DNA of 64,000 bases from Gordonia hongkongensis (GTDB lineage Bacteria; Actinomycetota; Actinomycetes; Mycobacteriales; Mycobacteriaceae): NCBI RefSeq assembly GCF_023078355.1, contig NZ_CP095552.1, forward strand, positions 1,736,001 to 1,800,000, in the 5' to 3' direction. Of this stretch, positions 53,266-64,000 are shown piece after piece (the first letter of the stretch is position 1; every line of letters starts with the position of its first letter). Both the position numbers and the translations under genes were made by a program. The notes under the pieces were generated by a model. It was not told the origin of the DNA and made no database searches. It was given only the letters and a program-made list of their open reading frames with translations.

Positions 53266-54267
53266 ATGGTGCAGAAGTTACTGATGAGGCGAATGAGACT
53301 GCTGGGACTGTTGGTGATCGCGGTGCTCGCCGCGGTTGTCGGCGGCGCCGGGCAGTCGGTCGCCGCCCCAGAGACAACTACACCCGAGACATCCACGCCG
53401 GGGACGTCCACCACGCCTAGTCCGGGAACGACGCCCGGGTCGGGCATGCCGCTGCTCGACGGCATTCTCGACCAGCTCGCCGGTGGGACCGGGTCGGACG
53501 ACGGCACCGGCGGTGCCGGTGTACCCGGGGCGGGTGGGCCGACGAGCCAGATGATCGTCGTGACCGCGCCGAAGGCGTCCGACACCACCGCCACCCTGAC
53601 GGCCTTCGACCGGGGCGCCGACGGCAGTTGGAAACCCGTCATCGGCCCGACGAAGGCCTACCTCGGTTCGCTGGGCATGGGCGAGCCGAAGGACAACGTC
53701 CACCGGACCCCGCAGGGCACCTTCCCGCTCGACCAGGCCTTCGGCCGTGCGGAGAATCCCGGGACCAAGATGCCGTATCGCAAGGTCGACCAGCAGGACT
53801 GGTGGGACTCGAACATGAAGTCGCCGACCTACAACACGCACGTGCGTCAGCCGCAGAGCCCCGGCGGAGACAGTGAGAACCTCTACAACTCCGGACCGGT
53901 CTACGACTACGCGGTCAACATCGCGCACAACCCGCAACGCACCCCGGGGCGGGCGTCGGCGATGTTCCTCCACGTGACGAACGGTGAACCGACCATGGGT
54001 TGTGTCGCGATCGAACGCGAGCTGATGAAACAGATCCTCGTGTGGCTCGATCCGGCCAAGAACCCGAAGATCACCATCGGTGTCAACCAGGGTGCACCCG
54101 CAGGCGACGTGCCCGGAGCAACCCCTCAAACCGCTCCGGGCACGACGCCGGGGGCGACGCCTCCCACCACCTCGGGCGTTCCGGGTGCCGACGTCCTGAC
54201 CGGTCTGCTCTCGCAGCTCGTCGGCGTGGTTCCGGCCCTCTTCGGGCTCGGCGGTCAGGCGGGCTGA
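53266..54267 (+). CDS. L,D-transpeptidase (YkuD-like) family protein
   Basis: A 333-residue secreted protein. The signal peptide (LLGLLVIAVLAAVVGGAGQSVAA) is followed by a Thr/Pro-rich linker, then a YkuD-like domain (about 85-275) with MFLHVTNGEPTMGCVAIERE, in which the His and Cys fit the active site. A second low-complexity Pro/Thr/Gly region and a hydrophobic C terminus (LLSQLVGVVPALFGLGG) end the protein. It probably makes peptidoglycan cross-links or anchors proteins. The ATG at 53266 is used; 53284 is an alternative. Confidence 0.85.
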   Translation: MVQKLLMRRMRLLGLLVIAVLAAVVGGAGQSVAAPETTTPETSTPGTSTTPSPGTTPGSGMPLLDGILDQLAGGTGSDDGTGGAGVPGAGGPTSQMIVVTAPKASDTTATLTAFDRGADGSWKPVIGPTKAYLGSLGMGEPKDNVHRTPQGTFPLDQAFGRAENPGTKMPYRKVDQQDWWDSNMKSPTYNTHVRQPQSPGGDSENLYNSGPVYDYAVNIAHNPQRTPGRASAMFLHVTNGEPTMGCVAIERELMKQILVWLDPAKNPKITIGVNQGAPAGDVPGATPQTAPGTTPGATPPTTSGVPGADVLTGLLSQLVGVVPALFGLGGQAG

Positions 54268-54494
54268 TCGGTCCGGCCGGGCCGGGCGCGAACGTCGGAC
54301 AAACTCATCCGGGCACATTGGCAGCCGGGGCACCACGTGGCCTCGGTGCCGGTGTGCCACCCGTTGACCCGGGCGAGATCGTCCAGATCGGACTGGCGGA
54401 GCGGCGTACGGATCGCGAACGCGCGTCCGCAACTACCGCAGTGCCGGTCGGAGGGGGAAGTCCCGGTTTCCACGAATGCGGAAACAACTGTCAT
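54255..54494 (-). CDS. Small zinc-ribbon protein
   Basis: A 79-residue protein with two Cys-x-x-Cys knuckles, HCGSCGRAF and WCPGCQCARM, about 36 residues apart, a typical treble-clef or zinc-ribbon arrangement. The ATG at 54494 is preferred because the longer frame to 54572 adds only Arg-rich unconserved-looking residues. It overlaps the convergent L,D-transpeptidase by 13 bp. Function unknown; it could bind RNA or act as an adaptor. Confidence 0.65.
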   Translation of the reverse strand: MTVVSAFVETGTSPSDRHCGSCGRAFAIRTPLRQSDLDDLARVNGWHTGTEATWCPGCQCARMSLSDVRARPGRTDQPA

Positions 54495-54660
54495 CTCGAT
54501 GGATCTCTCTGTCACGGTTCGGGCGTCGGTCCGCACTCGTCCGAGAGCCCTCCCAGTCGGACGAGCGACCATTTCAGTGTCAGCTTATGTGATGTAGATC
54601 TCAAGAGTCGAATGACACATCGTTCGATCGACCCCTCCGCGTGGCCCCCCGCGCGGCGTT

Positions 54661-57198
<2,538 letters not shown>

Positions 57199-57208
57199 TG
57201 ACACACCA

Positions 57209-57440
57209 CTAGGGGGCGTCCGCCTCGGCCGGTAGTCGCCATGCCGACATGCGTTCGGTCAGCCAGGCGACCGTTTGGAGTCCGGTGAGCACGCCGAAGA
57301 GCACGAGCAGCCACACGGACAATCCGATGATCGCGCAGACGGCGAATGCGGCGAGGAAAGCGACGAGAACGGCCGTGAGAGTGATGACGGTCCCCCTGGG
57401 AGAGCTTGCTCCGACTGTGTGCGGAGAAATTGACCCTCAC
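57209..57440 (-). pseudogene. Possible small membrane protein, frame disrupted
   Basis: On the minus strand one frame from GTG at 57440 (VRVNFSAHSRSKLSQG) and another ending at 57209 join if one base is removed from the five-C run at 57392-57396. The second frame then continues TVITLTAVLVAFLAAFAV with two hydrophobic segments and a polar tail WRLPAEADAP. The joined product would be about 77 residues. Neither frame alone looks like a normal protein. This is tentative and depends on the indel. Confidence 0.35.
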
Positions 57441-57555
57441 ACCATCCACCGACGTCGCGCCCGCCGGGAGGGGCCGAAGGTCACCGATCCGAGGGGCCAA
57501 GGAAACGTCGGGTCGTCGCCGCTGCCGCTGCTGATGCGCGGCGGGTCGTGCCGAC

Positions 57556-58242
57556 TCAGGCGGGCCGACCCCGTTTGAGCTCGAAGCCGGTCACATGACG
57601 GGGGTCGCCCTCTCGAGGCGCGGTCGCCATCTCGATCTGCGCCCGCGCCTGGTCGACGACCGGGGTGTCCGGATCGAGGACGGAGAGGTAGCGGTCGTGG
57701 GCGGCGAGTGCTCGAACGGCCGCGTCGAGTTGTTCCTCGACCTCGACGCCGTGGGTCGCCGCCGGACCGTTCTCGAACAACCACGACGGCGGGGCTTCCA
57801 GGGCGTCGTAGGCCTCGAGGACCGCCGCGGCGAACTCCATGTGGTCGCGCTGATTGGGCATGCCCGGCGCCCACTCGGGTCCACCGAAGAGCGAGACGAT
57901 CACCTGCGGCCGCACCCGTTCGACGGTCTCGGTGATCTTGTCCCGCAACTCCGGCACGTTGCGGATGTCACTGTCGGGGAACCCCCAGAACTCCACCTCG
58001 TCCACGCCGACGATCGACGCGGACGCGCGCTGCTCCGCTTCCCGCAGGGGGCCGCACTCGGCGGGCGGCAGACCCTCGATGCCCCGCTCGCCGCTCGAGG
58101 CCAGCGCGTAGACGACGCGCTTGCCCTCGCCGGTCCAGCGGGCGACGGCCGCCGCCATCCCGTACTCGGGGTCGTCGGGGTGGGCGACGAGCACGAGCGC
58201 GGTCTGCCAGTCGGTGGGGAAGGGGAGCAGCTGCGCCGTCAC
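57556..58242 (-). CDS. PIG-L family deacetylase
   Basis: A 228-residue deacetylase starting at GTG five bases after the fumC stop. The metal site is in LVLVAHPDDPEYGMAAAV (His21, Asp24), with a further histidine in MPNQRDHMEFAAAVLEAY. It is the third PIG-L gene in the window and differs from both mca and the gene at 13609. It appears to be the last gene of a minus-strand fumarase transcript. Substrate unknown; roles in deacetylating GlcNAc-type or lipid-linked molecules are typical. Confidence 0.85.
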   Translation of the reverse strand: MTAQLLPFPTDWQTALVLVAHPDDPEYGMAAAVARWTGEGKRVVYALASSGERGIEGLPPAECGPLREAEQRASASIVGVDEVEFWGFPDSDIRNVPELRDKITETVERVRPQVIVSLFGGPEWAPGMPNQRDHMEFAAAVLEAYDALEAPPSWLFENGPAATHGVEVEEQLDAAVRALAAHDRYLSVLDPDTPVVDQARAQIEMATAPREGDPRHVTGFELKRGRPA

Positions 58243-58247
58243 GGTTC

Positions 58248-59671
58248 TCAGCGCTCCCGGTCGAGATTGGCCATCTTCAGCACGTCGAGCCGGGCGTCCA
58301 GTTCGTCCTCGGTCAGCTTCTCGCCGACCAGGCCACGTTCGAGGACGGTCTCGCGGATGGTCTTGCCCTCCTTCAGTGCCTGCTTGGCGACGGCCGCTGC
58401 CTCCTCGTAGCCGATGGCGCTGTTGAGGGGGTGACGATCGACGGCGAACTCTCCGCGAGCGTGCGCAACCGCTCGGTGTTGGCCTGCAGACCGGTAATAC
58501 AGCGGTCGGCGAACAACCGCGAGACGTTCGCGAGCAGCTTGAGGGACTCGAGGACGTTGCGCGCCATCATCGGGATGTAGACGTTGAGTTCGAAGGCGCC
58601 GTTGCCGCCGCCCCAGGTGACCGCGGCGTCGTTGCCGATGACCTGCGCCGCCACCTGCGTGACAGCTTCGGGCAGAACGGGATTGACCTTGCCCGGCATG
58701 ATGGAGCTGCCCGGCTGCAGGTCGGGGAGCAGGATCTCGCCGAGCCCGGTGAGCGGACCCGAGCCCATCCAGCGGACGTCGTTGGCGATCTTGGTCAGCG
58801 ACACCGCGATCGTCTTCAACTGGCCGGAGAGTTCGACGAGCCCGTCACGGGCCGCCTGCGCCTCGAAGTTGTCCTTCGCGAGGGTGAGTGACTCGACGCC
58901 GGTGAGCGACACGAGTTCGGCGACCACCTTGGTGCCGAAGCCATCTGGCGCATTGAGGCCGGTGCCGACCGCGGTACCGCCGATGGGCAGTTCGCCGACG
59001 CGCGGGAGGGCGGCGGTGATGCGCTCGATGCCGGCCTCGACCTGACGCGCGTAACCGCCGAACTCCTGTCCGAGCGTGACCGGTACCGCGTCCATCAGAT
59101 GCGTGCGCCCGCTCTTGACGACCTCACGCCATTCGGTTGCCTTGTCGGCCAACGTCTTCTGCAGATGTTCGAGCGCCGGGATCAGGTCGGTGACGGCGGC
59201 CTCGGTGGCGGCGACGTGCGTCGCCGTCGGGAAGGTGTCGTTGGACGACTGGGACATGTTGACGTGGTCGTTCGGATGCACCTCGACGCCGTTGGACTTG
59301 GCGATCGACGCGATGACCTCGTTGGTGTTCATGTTCGAGCTGGTGCCCGAACCGGTCTGGAACACGTCGATCGGGAACTGGTCGTCGTGGCGTCCGTCCG
59401 CGATCTCGGTGGCCGCGGCGACGATCGCGTCGGCCTTCTCCTTGTCGAGCAGACCGAGGTCGGCGTTGACGGTGGCGCAGGCCGCCTTCAGCAGTCCCAT
59501 CGCCCGGATCTGGGTCCGTTCGAGGGGGCGTCCGCTGATCGGGAAGTTCTCCACGGCACGCTGCGTCTGTGCCCGCCACAGGGCGTCGACGGGTACCCGG
59601 ACCTCGCCCATGGTGTCGTGCTCGATGCGGTATTGCTCGCCCTGCGCGTCGGTCTGTGTTTCCTCGGTCAT
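58248..59671 (-). pseudogene. fumC: Fumarate hydratase class II (fumC), frameshifted near the 3' end
   Basis: The gene encodes a class II fumarase with [14 protein letters not shown], the [20 protein letters not shown] motif and the signature [11 protein letters not shown]. After SSPSIVT the frame changes: five Gs are present at 58427-58431 on the plus strand where six would continue the family sequence ([20 protein letters not shown] to KMANLDRER). With the missing base the product would be about 474 residues, the normal length, ending at 58248. The homopolymer location makes sequencing error likely. It follows the class I fumarase gene by 8 bp. Confidence 0.85.
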
Positions 59672-59679
59672 CGGCGTGC

Positions 59680-61386
59680 CTACTCCTTCGATCGAATCCT
59701 TATGCCGCTCAGCGGGACGTTGACGGCCCCACTCGGGTCGGTGAAAAAGTCGTTGCCCTTGTCGTCAACGACGATGAAGGCCGGAAAATTCTCGACCTCG
59801 ATCTTCCACACGGCCTCCATGCCGAGTTCGGGGTACTCGATGATCTCCTGGCTCTTGATGCAGTCGAGCGCGAGACGTGCCGCGGGCCCGCCGATGGAGC
59901 CGAGGTAGAAACCGCCGTGCGCGCCGCACGCCTCGGTGACCTGCTTGGATCGATTCCCCTTGGCCAGCATGACCATCGAGCCCCCGGCGGCCTGGAACTG
60001 CTCGACATAGCTGTCCATCCGGCCGGCCGTCGTCGGACCGAACGATCCGGAGGCCATGCCCTCGGGGGTCTTCGCCGGCCCGGCGTAGTAGACCGGGTGG
60101 TCGCGCAGGTAGTCGGGCATCGGCTCGCCGGCATCGAGGCGTTCCTTGATCTTGGCGTGGGCGATGTCGCGCGCGACGACCAGCGGTCCGGTCAGCGACA
60201 GGCGCGTCTTGACCGGATACTGCGAGAGTTGCGCGAGGATCTCCGGCATCGGGCGGTTGAGGTCGACCTCGACCACCTCGCCACCCGAGATGTCCTCGGC
60301 CACACCGGCTGCGGGCATGTAGCGGGCCGGATCGGTCTCGAGCTGTTCGAGGAACACGCCGTCGGCGGTGATCTTGCCGAGGGCCTGACGGTCGGCCGAG
60401 CAGGAGACCGCGATCGCCACCGGGCACGACGCACCGTGGCGGGGCAGCCGGACCACGCGCACATCGTGACAGAAGTACTTGCCGCCGAACTGCGCCCCGA
60501 TGCCGAAGGACTGTGTGAGCCGGAAGACCTCGTCCTCGAGCTCGAGATCGCGGAAACCGTGCGCCGACATCGAACCCTGCGTGGGCAGGTTGTCGAGGTA
60601 GTGCGCCGACGCGTACTTGGCGGTCTTGAGCGCGAATTCGGCTGAGGTGCCGCCGATCACGACGGCCAGGTGGTACGGCGGGCAGGCCGCGGTGCCCAGC
60701 GAGCGGATCTTCTCGTCGAGGAACTTCAGGATGCTCGTCGGGTTCAGGATCGCCTTCGTCTCCTGGAACAGGAACGACTTGTTGGCGCTGCCACCGCCCT
60801 TGGCCATGAACAGGAACTTGTACTCCGGACCCTTGGGCCCCTGCTCGGTGGCGTAGATCTCGATCTGGGCGGGCAGGTTCGAGCCGGTGTTCTTCTCCTC
60901 GTACGTCGTCAGCGGGGCGAGCTGCGAGTACCGCAGGTTGAGCTGCGTGTAGGCGTCGTAGACACCGCGGGAGATGGCCTCGGCGTCGTCGGTGCCGGTC
61001 AGGACCCCTTCGCTCTTCTTGCCCATCACGATGGCGGTGCCGGTGTCCTGGCACATCGGCAGCACGCCGCCGGCGGAGATGTTGACGTTCTTCAGCAGGT
61101 CAAGGGCGACGAACCGGTCGTTGCCCGAGGCCTCCGGGTCGTCGATGATCTTGCGCAACTGCGCGAGATGAGCCGGGCGGAGATAGTGGCTGATGTCGTG
61201 CATGGCCTCCGCGGTGAGCCTCCGGATGGCCTCCGGGTCGACCTTCAGGAAGGTCCGACCGTCGACGGAGAACGTGGACACACCCTCGGTCGTGATCAAC
61301 CGGTACGGGGTCTCGTCGGCGCCGGTCGGGAGCAGATCGGAGTAGAGAAACTCGGGGGCTGAGGCTGGTTTACTCACGGACCGCAT
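59680..61386 (-). CDS. fumA: Fumarate hydratase class I
   Basis: A 568-residue iron-sulfur fumarase of the single-chain FumA/FumB type, interconverting fumarate and malate. Cluster cysteines are likely in [17 protein letters not shown] and in the [11 protein letters not shown] and SCSADRQ regions; both the alpha (N-terminal) and beta (C-terminal, [19 protein letters not shown]) domains are present. The ATG at 61386 or the GTG at 61377 could be the start. It precedes fumC, so the strain has both an oxygen-sensitive iron-sulfur enzyme and a stable one in one transcript. Confidence 0.92.
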   Translation of the reverse strand: MRSVSKPASAPEFLYSDLLPTGADETPYRLITTEGVSTFSVDGRTFLKVDPEAIRRLTAEAMHDISHYLRPAHLAQLRKIIDDPEASGNDRFVALDLLKNVNISAGGVLPMCQDTGTAIVMGKKSEGVLTGTDDAEAISRGVYDAYTQLNLRYSQLAPLTTYEEKNTGSNLPAQIEIYATEQGPKGPEYKFLFMAKGGGSANKSFLFQETKAILNPTSILKFLDEKIRSLGTAACPPYHLAVVIGGTSAEFALKTAKYASAHYLDNLPTQGSMSAHGFRDLELEDEVFRLTQSFGIGAQFGGKYFCHDVRVVRLPRHGASCPVAIAVSCSADRQALGKITADGVFLEQLETDPARYMPAAGVAEDISGGEVVEVDLNRPMPEILAQLSQYPVKTRLSLTGPLVVARDIAHAKIKERLDAGEPMPDYLRDHPVYYAGPAKTPEGMASGSFGPTTAGRMDSYVEQFQAAGGSMVMLAKGNRSKQVTEACGAHGGFYLGSIGGPAARLALDCIKSQEIIEYPELGMEAVWKIEVENFPAFIVVDDKGNDFFTDPSGAVNVPLSGIRIRSKE

Positions 61387-61395
61387 CGTATCGCC

Positions 61396-61464
61396 CACGA
61401 CATCGGCCCCACGCCAGAGGTTGACTCGTGAAGTCACCGGTGTTGGTGTGGGGCCGATGTCGTG
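61396..61464. terminator. Long-loop hairpin between glpX and fumA
   Basis: CACGACATCGGCCCCAC (61396-61412) pairs perfectly with 61448-61464, extended by four more pairs including one wobble, around a 27-base loop. It starts 3 bases after the glpX stop on the minus strand and ends 10 bases before the fumarase start, so it can end the glpX transcript or act as an RNA processing structure. Confidence 0.65.
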
Positions 61465-61466
61465 TC

Positions 61467-62462
61467 TCAGAGATCGATTCGGGAGTAGCCGCGAAGCTTG
61501 GCCGGCTTGTGGACGGCCTCGATGCGGCGGACGGTGCCGGACTTCGAGCGCATCACCAGCGACCGGGTCGTCGCGCCATTGGGCCGGTAGGTGACGCCGC
61601 GCAGCATGTCGCCGTTGGTGACCCCGGTGGCGCAGAAGAAGGCGTTCTCGCCGCTGACCAGGATGTCGTTGGTCAGCACCCGGTCCAGGTCGTGGCCGGC
61701 ATCGATGGCCTTCTGACGTTCGTCGTCGTTGCGAGGCCACAGCTTGCCCTGGATCTCGCCGCCCATGCACTTCATCGCGACGGCGGTGATGATGCCCTCG
61801 GGAGTGCCGCCGACGCCCATCAGCATGTCGACGGTGGAGTAGTCGTCGGCGGCCGCGACCGCACCGGCGACGTCGCCGTCGGAGATGAGGCGGATCTTGG
61901 CGCCGGCCTGGCGGATCTCACCGATGAGATCGGCGTGGCGAGGACGGTCGAGGACGATCACGGTCAGATCGGCGACGTCGATGCCCTTGGCCTTCGCGAC
62001 CGAGTTGATGTTCCACTCGACGGACTCGTTGATGTTGATGGCGCCCTTGGCCTCGGGCCCGACGGCGATCTTGTCCATGTAGAAGACCGCCGACGGGTCG
62101 TACATGGTGCCGCGCTCGCTGACCGCGATCACCGAGATCGAGTTGGGGCGGCCCTCCGCCATCAGCGTGGTGCCGTCGATGGGATCCACGGCGACGTCAC
62201 AGTCGGGGCCTTCGCCGTTGCCCACCTCTTCGCCGTTGTAGAGCATCGGCGCCTCGTCCTTCTCGCCCTCTCCGATGACCACGACACCGCGCATCGAGAC
62301 CGACGACAACAGTTCGCGCATCGCGTCGACCGCCGCGCCGTCGCCGCCGTTCTTGTCGCCACGACCGACCCAACGACCGGCCGCGAGTGCAGCCGACTCG
62401 GTCACGCGGACCAACTCCATCGCGAGGTTGCGGTCCGGGGCCTGATGGGTGCTGACGGTCAT
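61467..62462 (-). CDS. glpX: Fructose-1,6-bisphosphatase class II
   Basis: A 331-residue gluconeogenic phosphatase of the GlpX family. Metal-binding motifs are [32 protein letters not shown] and [20 protein letters not shown], and the conserved [20 protein letters not shown] follows. The start ATG at 62462 has AGAGGAG upstream. In M. tuberculosis glpX (Rv1099c) is next to the fumarase gene. It is divergent from DUF4245. Confidence 0.95.
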   Translation of the reverse strand: MTVSTHQAPDRNLAMELVRVTESAALAAGRWVGRGDKNGGDGAAVDAMRELLSSVSMRGVVVIGEGEKDEAPMLYNGEEVGNGEGPDCDVAVDPIDGTTLMAEGRPNSISVIAVSERGTMYDPSAVFYMDKIAVGPEAKGAININESVEWNINSVAKAKGIDVADLTVIVLDRPRHADLIGEIRQAGAKIRLISDGDVAGAVAAADDYSTVDMLMGVGGTPEGIITAVAMKCMGGEIQGKLWPRNDDERQKAIDAGHDLDRVLTNDILVSGENAFFCATGVTNGDMLRGVTYRPNGATTRSLVMRSKSGTVRRIEAVHKPAKLRGYSRIDL

Positions 62463-62597
62463 GGGCAATCGACTCCTCTGTTCGGCGCGGGTCGACTCCA
62501 GCGGCGCCGAGTGATGGTGGCGGTGGTCTCGACCACCATCCTTGCATGTCACACCGGGCATTCGGTCAGTGACCCTGCTGGTGGGATACTCGGCGCC

Positions 62598-63178
62598 ATG
62601 GCTGACAAACCCCGCATTCTGAACAACGGCAAGGACATGTTCTGGTCGTTGGTCCCGTTGCTCGCGCTGTGTGCGCTGGTGGCGATCGCGTCGGGGAACT
62701 GCTCGATCGGGGCCTCCAAGGACGTGGCCGACAGCAAGCTGCCGCCGTTCGACGTGGTCAGCGCATTGAACGCCGACGCCGCCCAGCTCCCGTTCCCGAT
62801 CCGCCGCCCGCCTACGCCGGAGGGCTGGCGGCCCAACTCCGGTTCGTCGGACGCGATCGAGGGGCACCGGGTCAGCACGGTGGGATGGCTCAGCAGCGAC
62901 GGCGCCTACGTCCAGCTCAGTCAGTCCGATGCGCCCGAGGACGTGTTCGTCCCCTACCTCGGCGGCGGCAGCGGGGTGATTTCGCCGACATCTCCGGTAC
63001 CGGTACGCGCCAGGCGGGCGGGCGGCAGTGGGTGACCTACGAGACGTCGGAGGGCAAGCGGTTCTGGATCACGGACCTGGGCAAGGTACGCATCGCGGTC
63101 CTGTCACGCGGCAGCGACGCCGACATCGAGACGATCGCGTCGTCGGTCGTCGCCCAGCAGCCGCTGCAATTGGGGTAG
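62598..63178 (+). pseudogene. DUF4245 membrane protein gene, frameshifted
   Basis: The first frame begins [23 protein letters not shown], a one-helix membrane anchor, and continues through the DUF4245 domain to PYLGGGSG. A second frame then carries [30 protein letters not shown] and the C terminus ending at 63178. Adding one G to the GGGG run at 62973-62976 joins them into a normal protein of about 193 residues. It corresponds to the gene next to glpX in mycobacteria (Rv1100). Sequencing error is likely. Confidence 0.75.
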
Positions 63179-63235
63179 CGCACTACTCGTGAGAACCCGG
63201 CCCGCGGTTCCTAGCGTCTTCGGCAGGAGGCGCTC

Positions 63236-63565
63236 ATGGATGGGGGATCGGGGTTCGGCTTGCACCTCGTGTGGGCCAGGCTCGTGCTCGTCGCGGTCCT
63301 CGTGCTGCTCGTGGTGACCGTTCCGGTGCAACAGGCGGGCGCCATCGATGCGCCGACCGACCCGCGATCCGGGGCCGCGACTGCATCCGGTCTTCCGTAC
63401 ATCGTCGGGCCGCCTCCGGATTCCGCTGTGGGGCGGCCGCTTTCCTCCTCATCGAGGGGTGGGGAGGATCGTCGGCCGGTCCTCGCGCGGGCCGGTGCGC
63501 GACCGACCGCCGAGCACACGCGCATCAGTGTTCTCGACCGCGAGGCGCTCACCCGGTTCGACTGA
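63236..63565 (+). CDS. Small secreted or anchored hypothetical protein
   Basis: A 109-residue protein with AGGAGG five bases before the ATG. It begins with a hydrophobic segment (LVWARLVLVAVLVLLVVTVPV) that is a signal peptide or anchor, followed by a low-complexity Pro/Ser/Arg-rich extracytoplasmic tail. No family is recognised. It converges with xseB with a 6-bp gap. The strong ribosome-binding site supports it being a gene. Confidence 0.6.
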   Translation: MDGGSGFGLHLVWARLVLVAVLVLLVVTVPVQQAGAIDAPTDPRSGAATASGLPYIVGPPPDSAVGRPLSSSSRGGEDRRPVLARAGARPTAEHTRISVLDREALTRFD

Positions 63566-63571
63566 TCGGTC

Positions 63572-63814
63572 TCAGTCGTCCTCGGGGTCGTCGGGATCGG
63601 AGCCGGTGCTGATGACCGCCTCGATGCGCTCGCGGGCACCGCGCAGGTGCTCCTCGCAGCGGGTCGCGAGGGCCTCGCCACGCTCCCAGAGCGCCAGCGA
63701 GGCGTCGAGGTCGAGTCCGCCGTGCTCGAGGGCGGTGACGATCTCGGCGAGTTCGTCGCGTGCTTCCTCGTATCCGAGTTCCTCGATCGGAGTGGATGAT
63801 TCGTCGGTGCTCAC
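63572..63814 (-). CDS. xseB: Exodeoxyribonuclease VII small subunit
   Basis: An 80-residue protein with the XseB pattern [36 protein letters not shown], which forms the helical dimer that binds XseA. The complex degrades single-stranded DNA in both directions. Its GTG start overlaps the xseA stop by four bases (GTGA), so the subunits are translationally coupled. Confidence 0.93.
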   Translation of the reverse strand: MSTDESSTPIEELGYEEARDELAEIVTALEHGGLDLDASLALWERGEALATRCEEHLRGARERIEAVISTGSDPDDPEDD

Positions 63815-64000
63815 GCATTTCCTCCGTGTTCCGGCATGGTCGTGGGTTCGTCGACCCGGGCGGTTGCGGCGCCGTCGGCGACCCGGATGCGCAGGGGTGC
63901 ACCCGGCGGCAGGTCCGCGAGCGTGCCGACCACATGGGGTGGGTCGGTGTCGGTGCGCTGTACCACCGCGTAGCCGCGGGCCAGGGTCTGCGCGGGACCG
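63811..64000 (-). CDS. xseA: Exodeoxyribonuclease VII large subunit, 5' part outside the window
   Basis: The minus-strand frame enters from the right edge and ends at TGA (63811-63813). The visible 62 residues include [14 protein letters not shown] and [20 protein letters not shown], the usual end of XseA. It overlaps xseB by 4 bases, the normal arrangement. Confidence 0.9.
   Translation of the reverse strand, partial: GPAQTLARGYAVVQRTDTDPPHVVGTLADLPPGAPLRIRVADGAATARVDEPTTMPEHGGNA

Overview
The window is high-GC actinobacterial DNA from a mycolic-acid-producing member of the Mycobacteriales, most likely Gordonia or a close relative. The evidence is a mycothiol conjugate amidase (mca), a short-chain Z-prenyl synthase, a DesA2-like desaturase, a DevR/DevS pair, and gene order. 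The order thiolase, SGNH hydrolase, cbs, metB, greA, DUF4307, mca, hemolysin III, uppS, coaA, glyA, desA2, phoH2, fumarase, glpX, DUF4245, xseB, xseA follows the Rv1074c-Rv1108c block of M. tuberculosis as I remember it. That core is broken by lineage-specific insertions.

Region by region. 1-1.4 kb: an open-ended, visibly less GC-rich unknown gene next to the 3' end of a tRNA-Leu(UAA), which looks like the edge of an integrated island. 1.4-7.4 kb: a frameshifted DUF2236 gene, an MMPL transporter with a TetR regulator, a Bax-inhibitor-like protein and a membrane protein. 7.4-12.3 kb: thiolase, SGNH hydrolase and the transsulfuration pair cbs-metB. 12.3-31 kb: accessory DNA between metB and greA, with a methyltransferase, a PIG-L deacetylase, two large BTAD/AfsR-type regulators, an ACT-domain threonine dehydratase, a DrrAB-type exporter, an IS1380 element nested inside an IS3 element, and two Ltp-domain proteins and an AbiEi/DUF559-type protein bracketed by near-identical 70-bp palindromes. 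31-34.8 kb: greA, a queuosine-precursor transporter, DUF4307, mca, a small membrane protein and TspO. 34.7-38 kb: rocD with a divergent Lrp regulator, then a DAHP synthase behind an aromatic-amino-acid leader-peptide attenuator. 38-42.9 kb: Tat-exported PhoD, a PepSY membrane protein, a His-rich membrane protein and hemolysin III. 42.9-52.9 kb: uppS, a MocR regulator divergent from a reductase/AhpD pair, coaA, DUF885, glyA, desA2, phoH2 and an unlisted 31-codon ORF. 53-57.4 kb: an L,D-transpeptidase, a zinc ribbon and divergent devR/devS. 57.5-64 kb: a PIG-L deacetylase, tandem class II and class I fumarases, glpX, DUF4245, a small secreted protein, xseB and the end of xseA.

The main unexplained signals are a four-copy intergenic palindrome family whose arms differ by compensated base-pair changes, tandem 10-11-bp-phased repeats in front of both the PIG-L gene and the exporter (fitting SARP operators), the leader-peptide attenuator, and the 31-codon ORF beside phoH2. 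At least four genes (DUF2236, the first BTAD regulator, fumC, DUF4245) are split by single-base indels, two of them in short G/C runs, so residual sequencing error should be considered before calling them pseudogenes.
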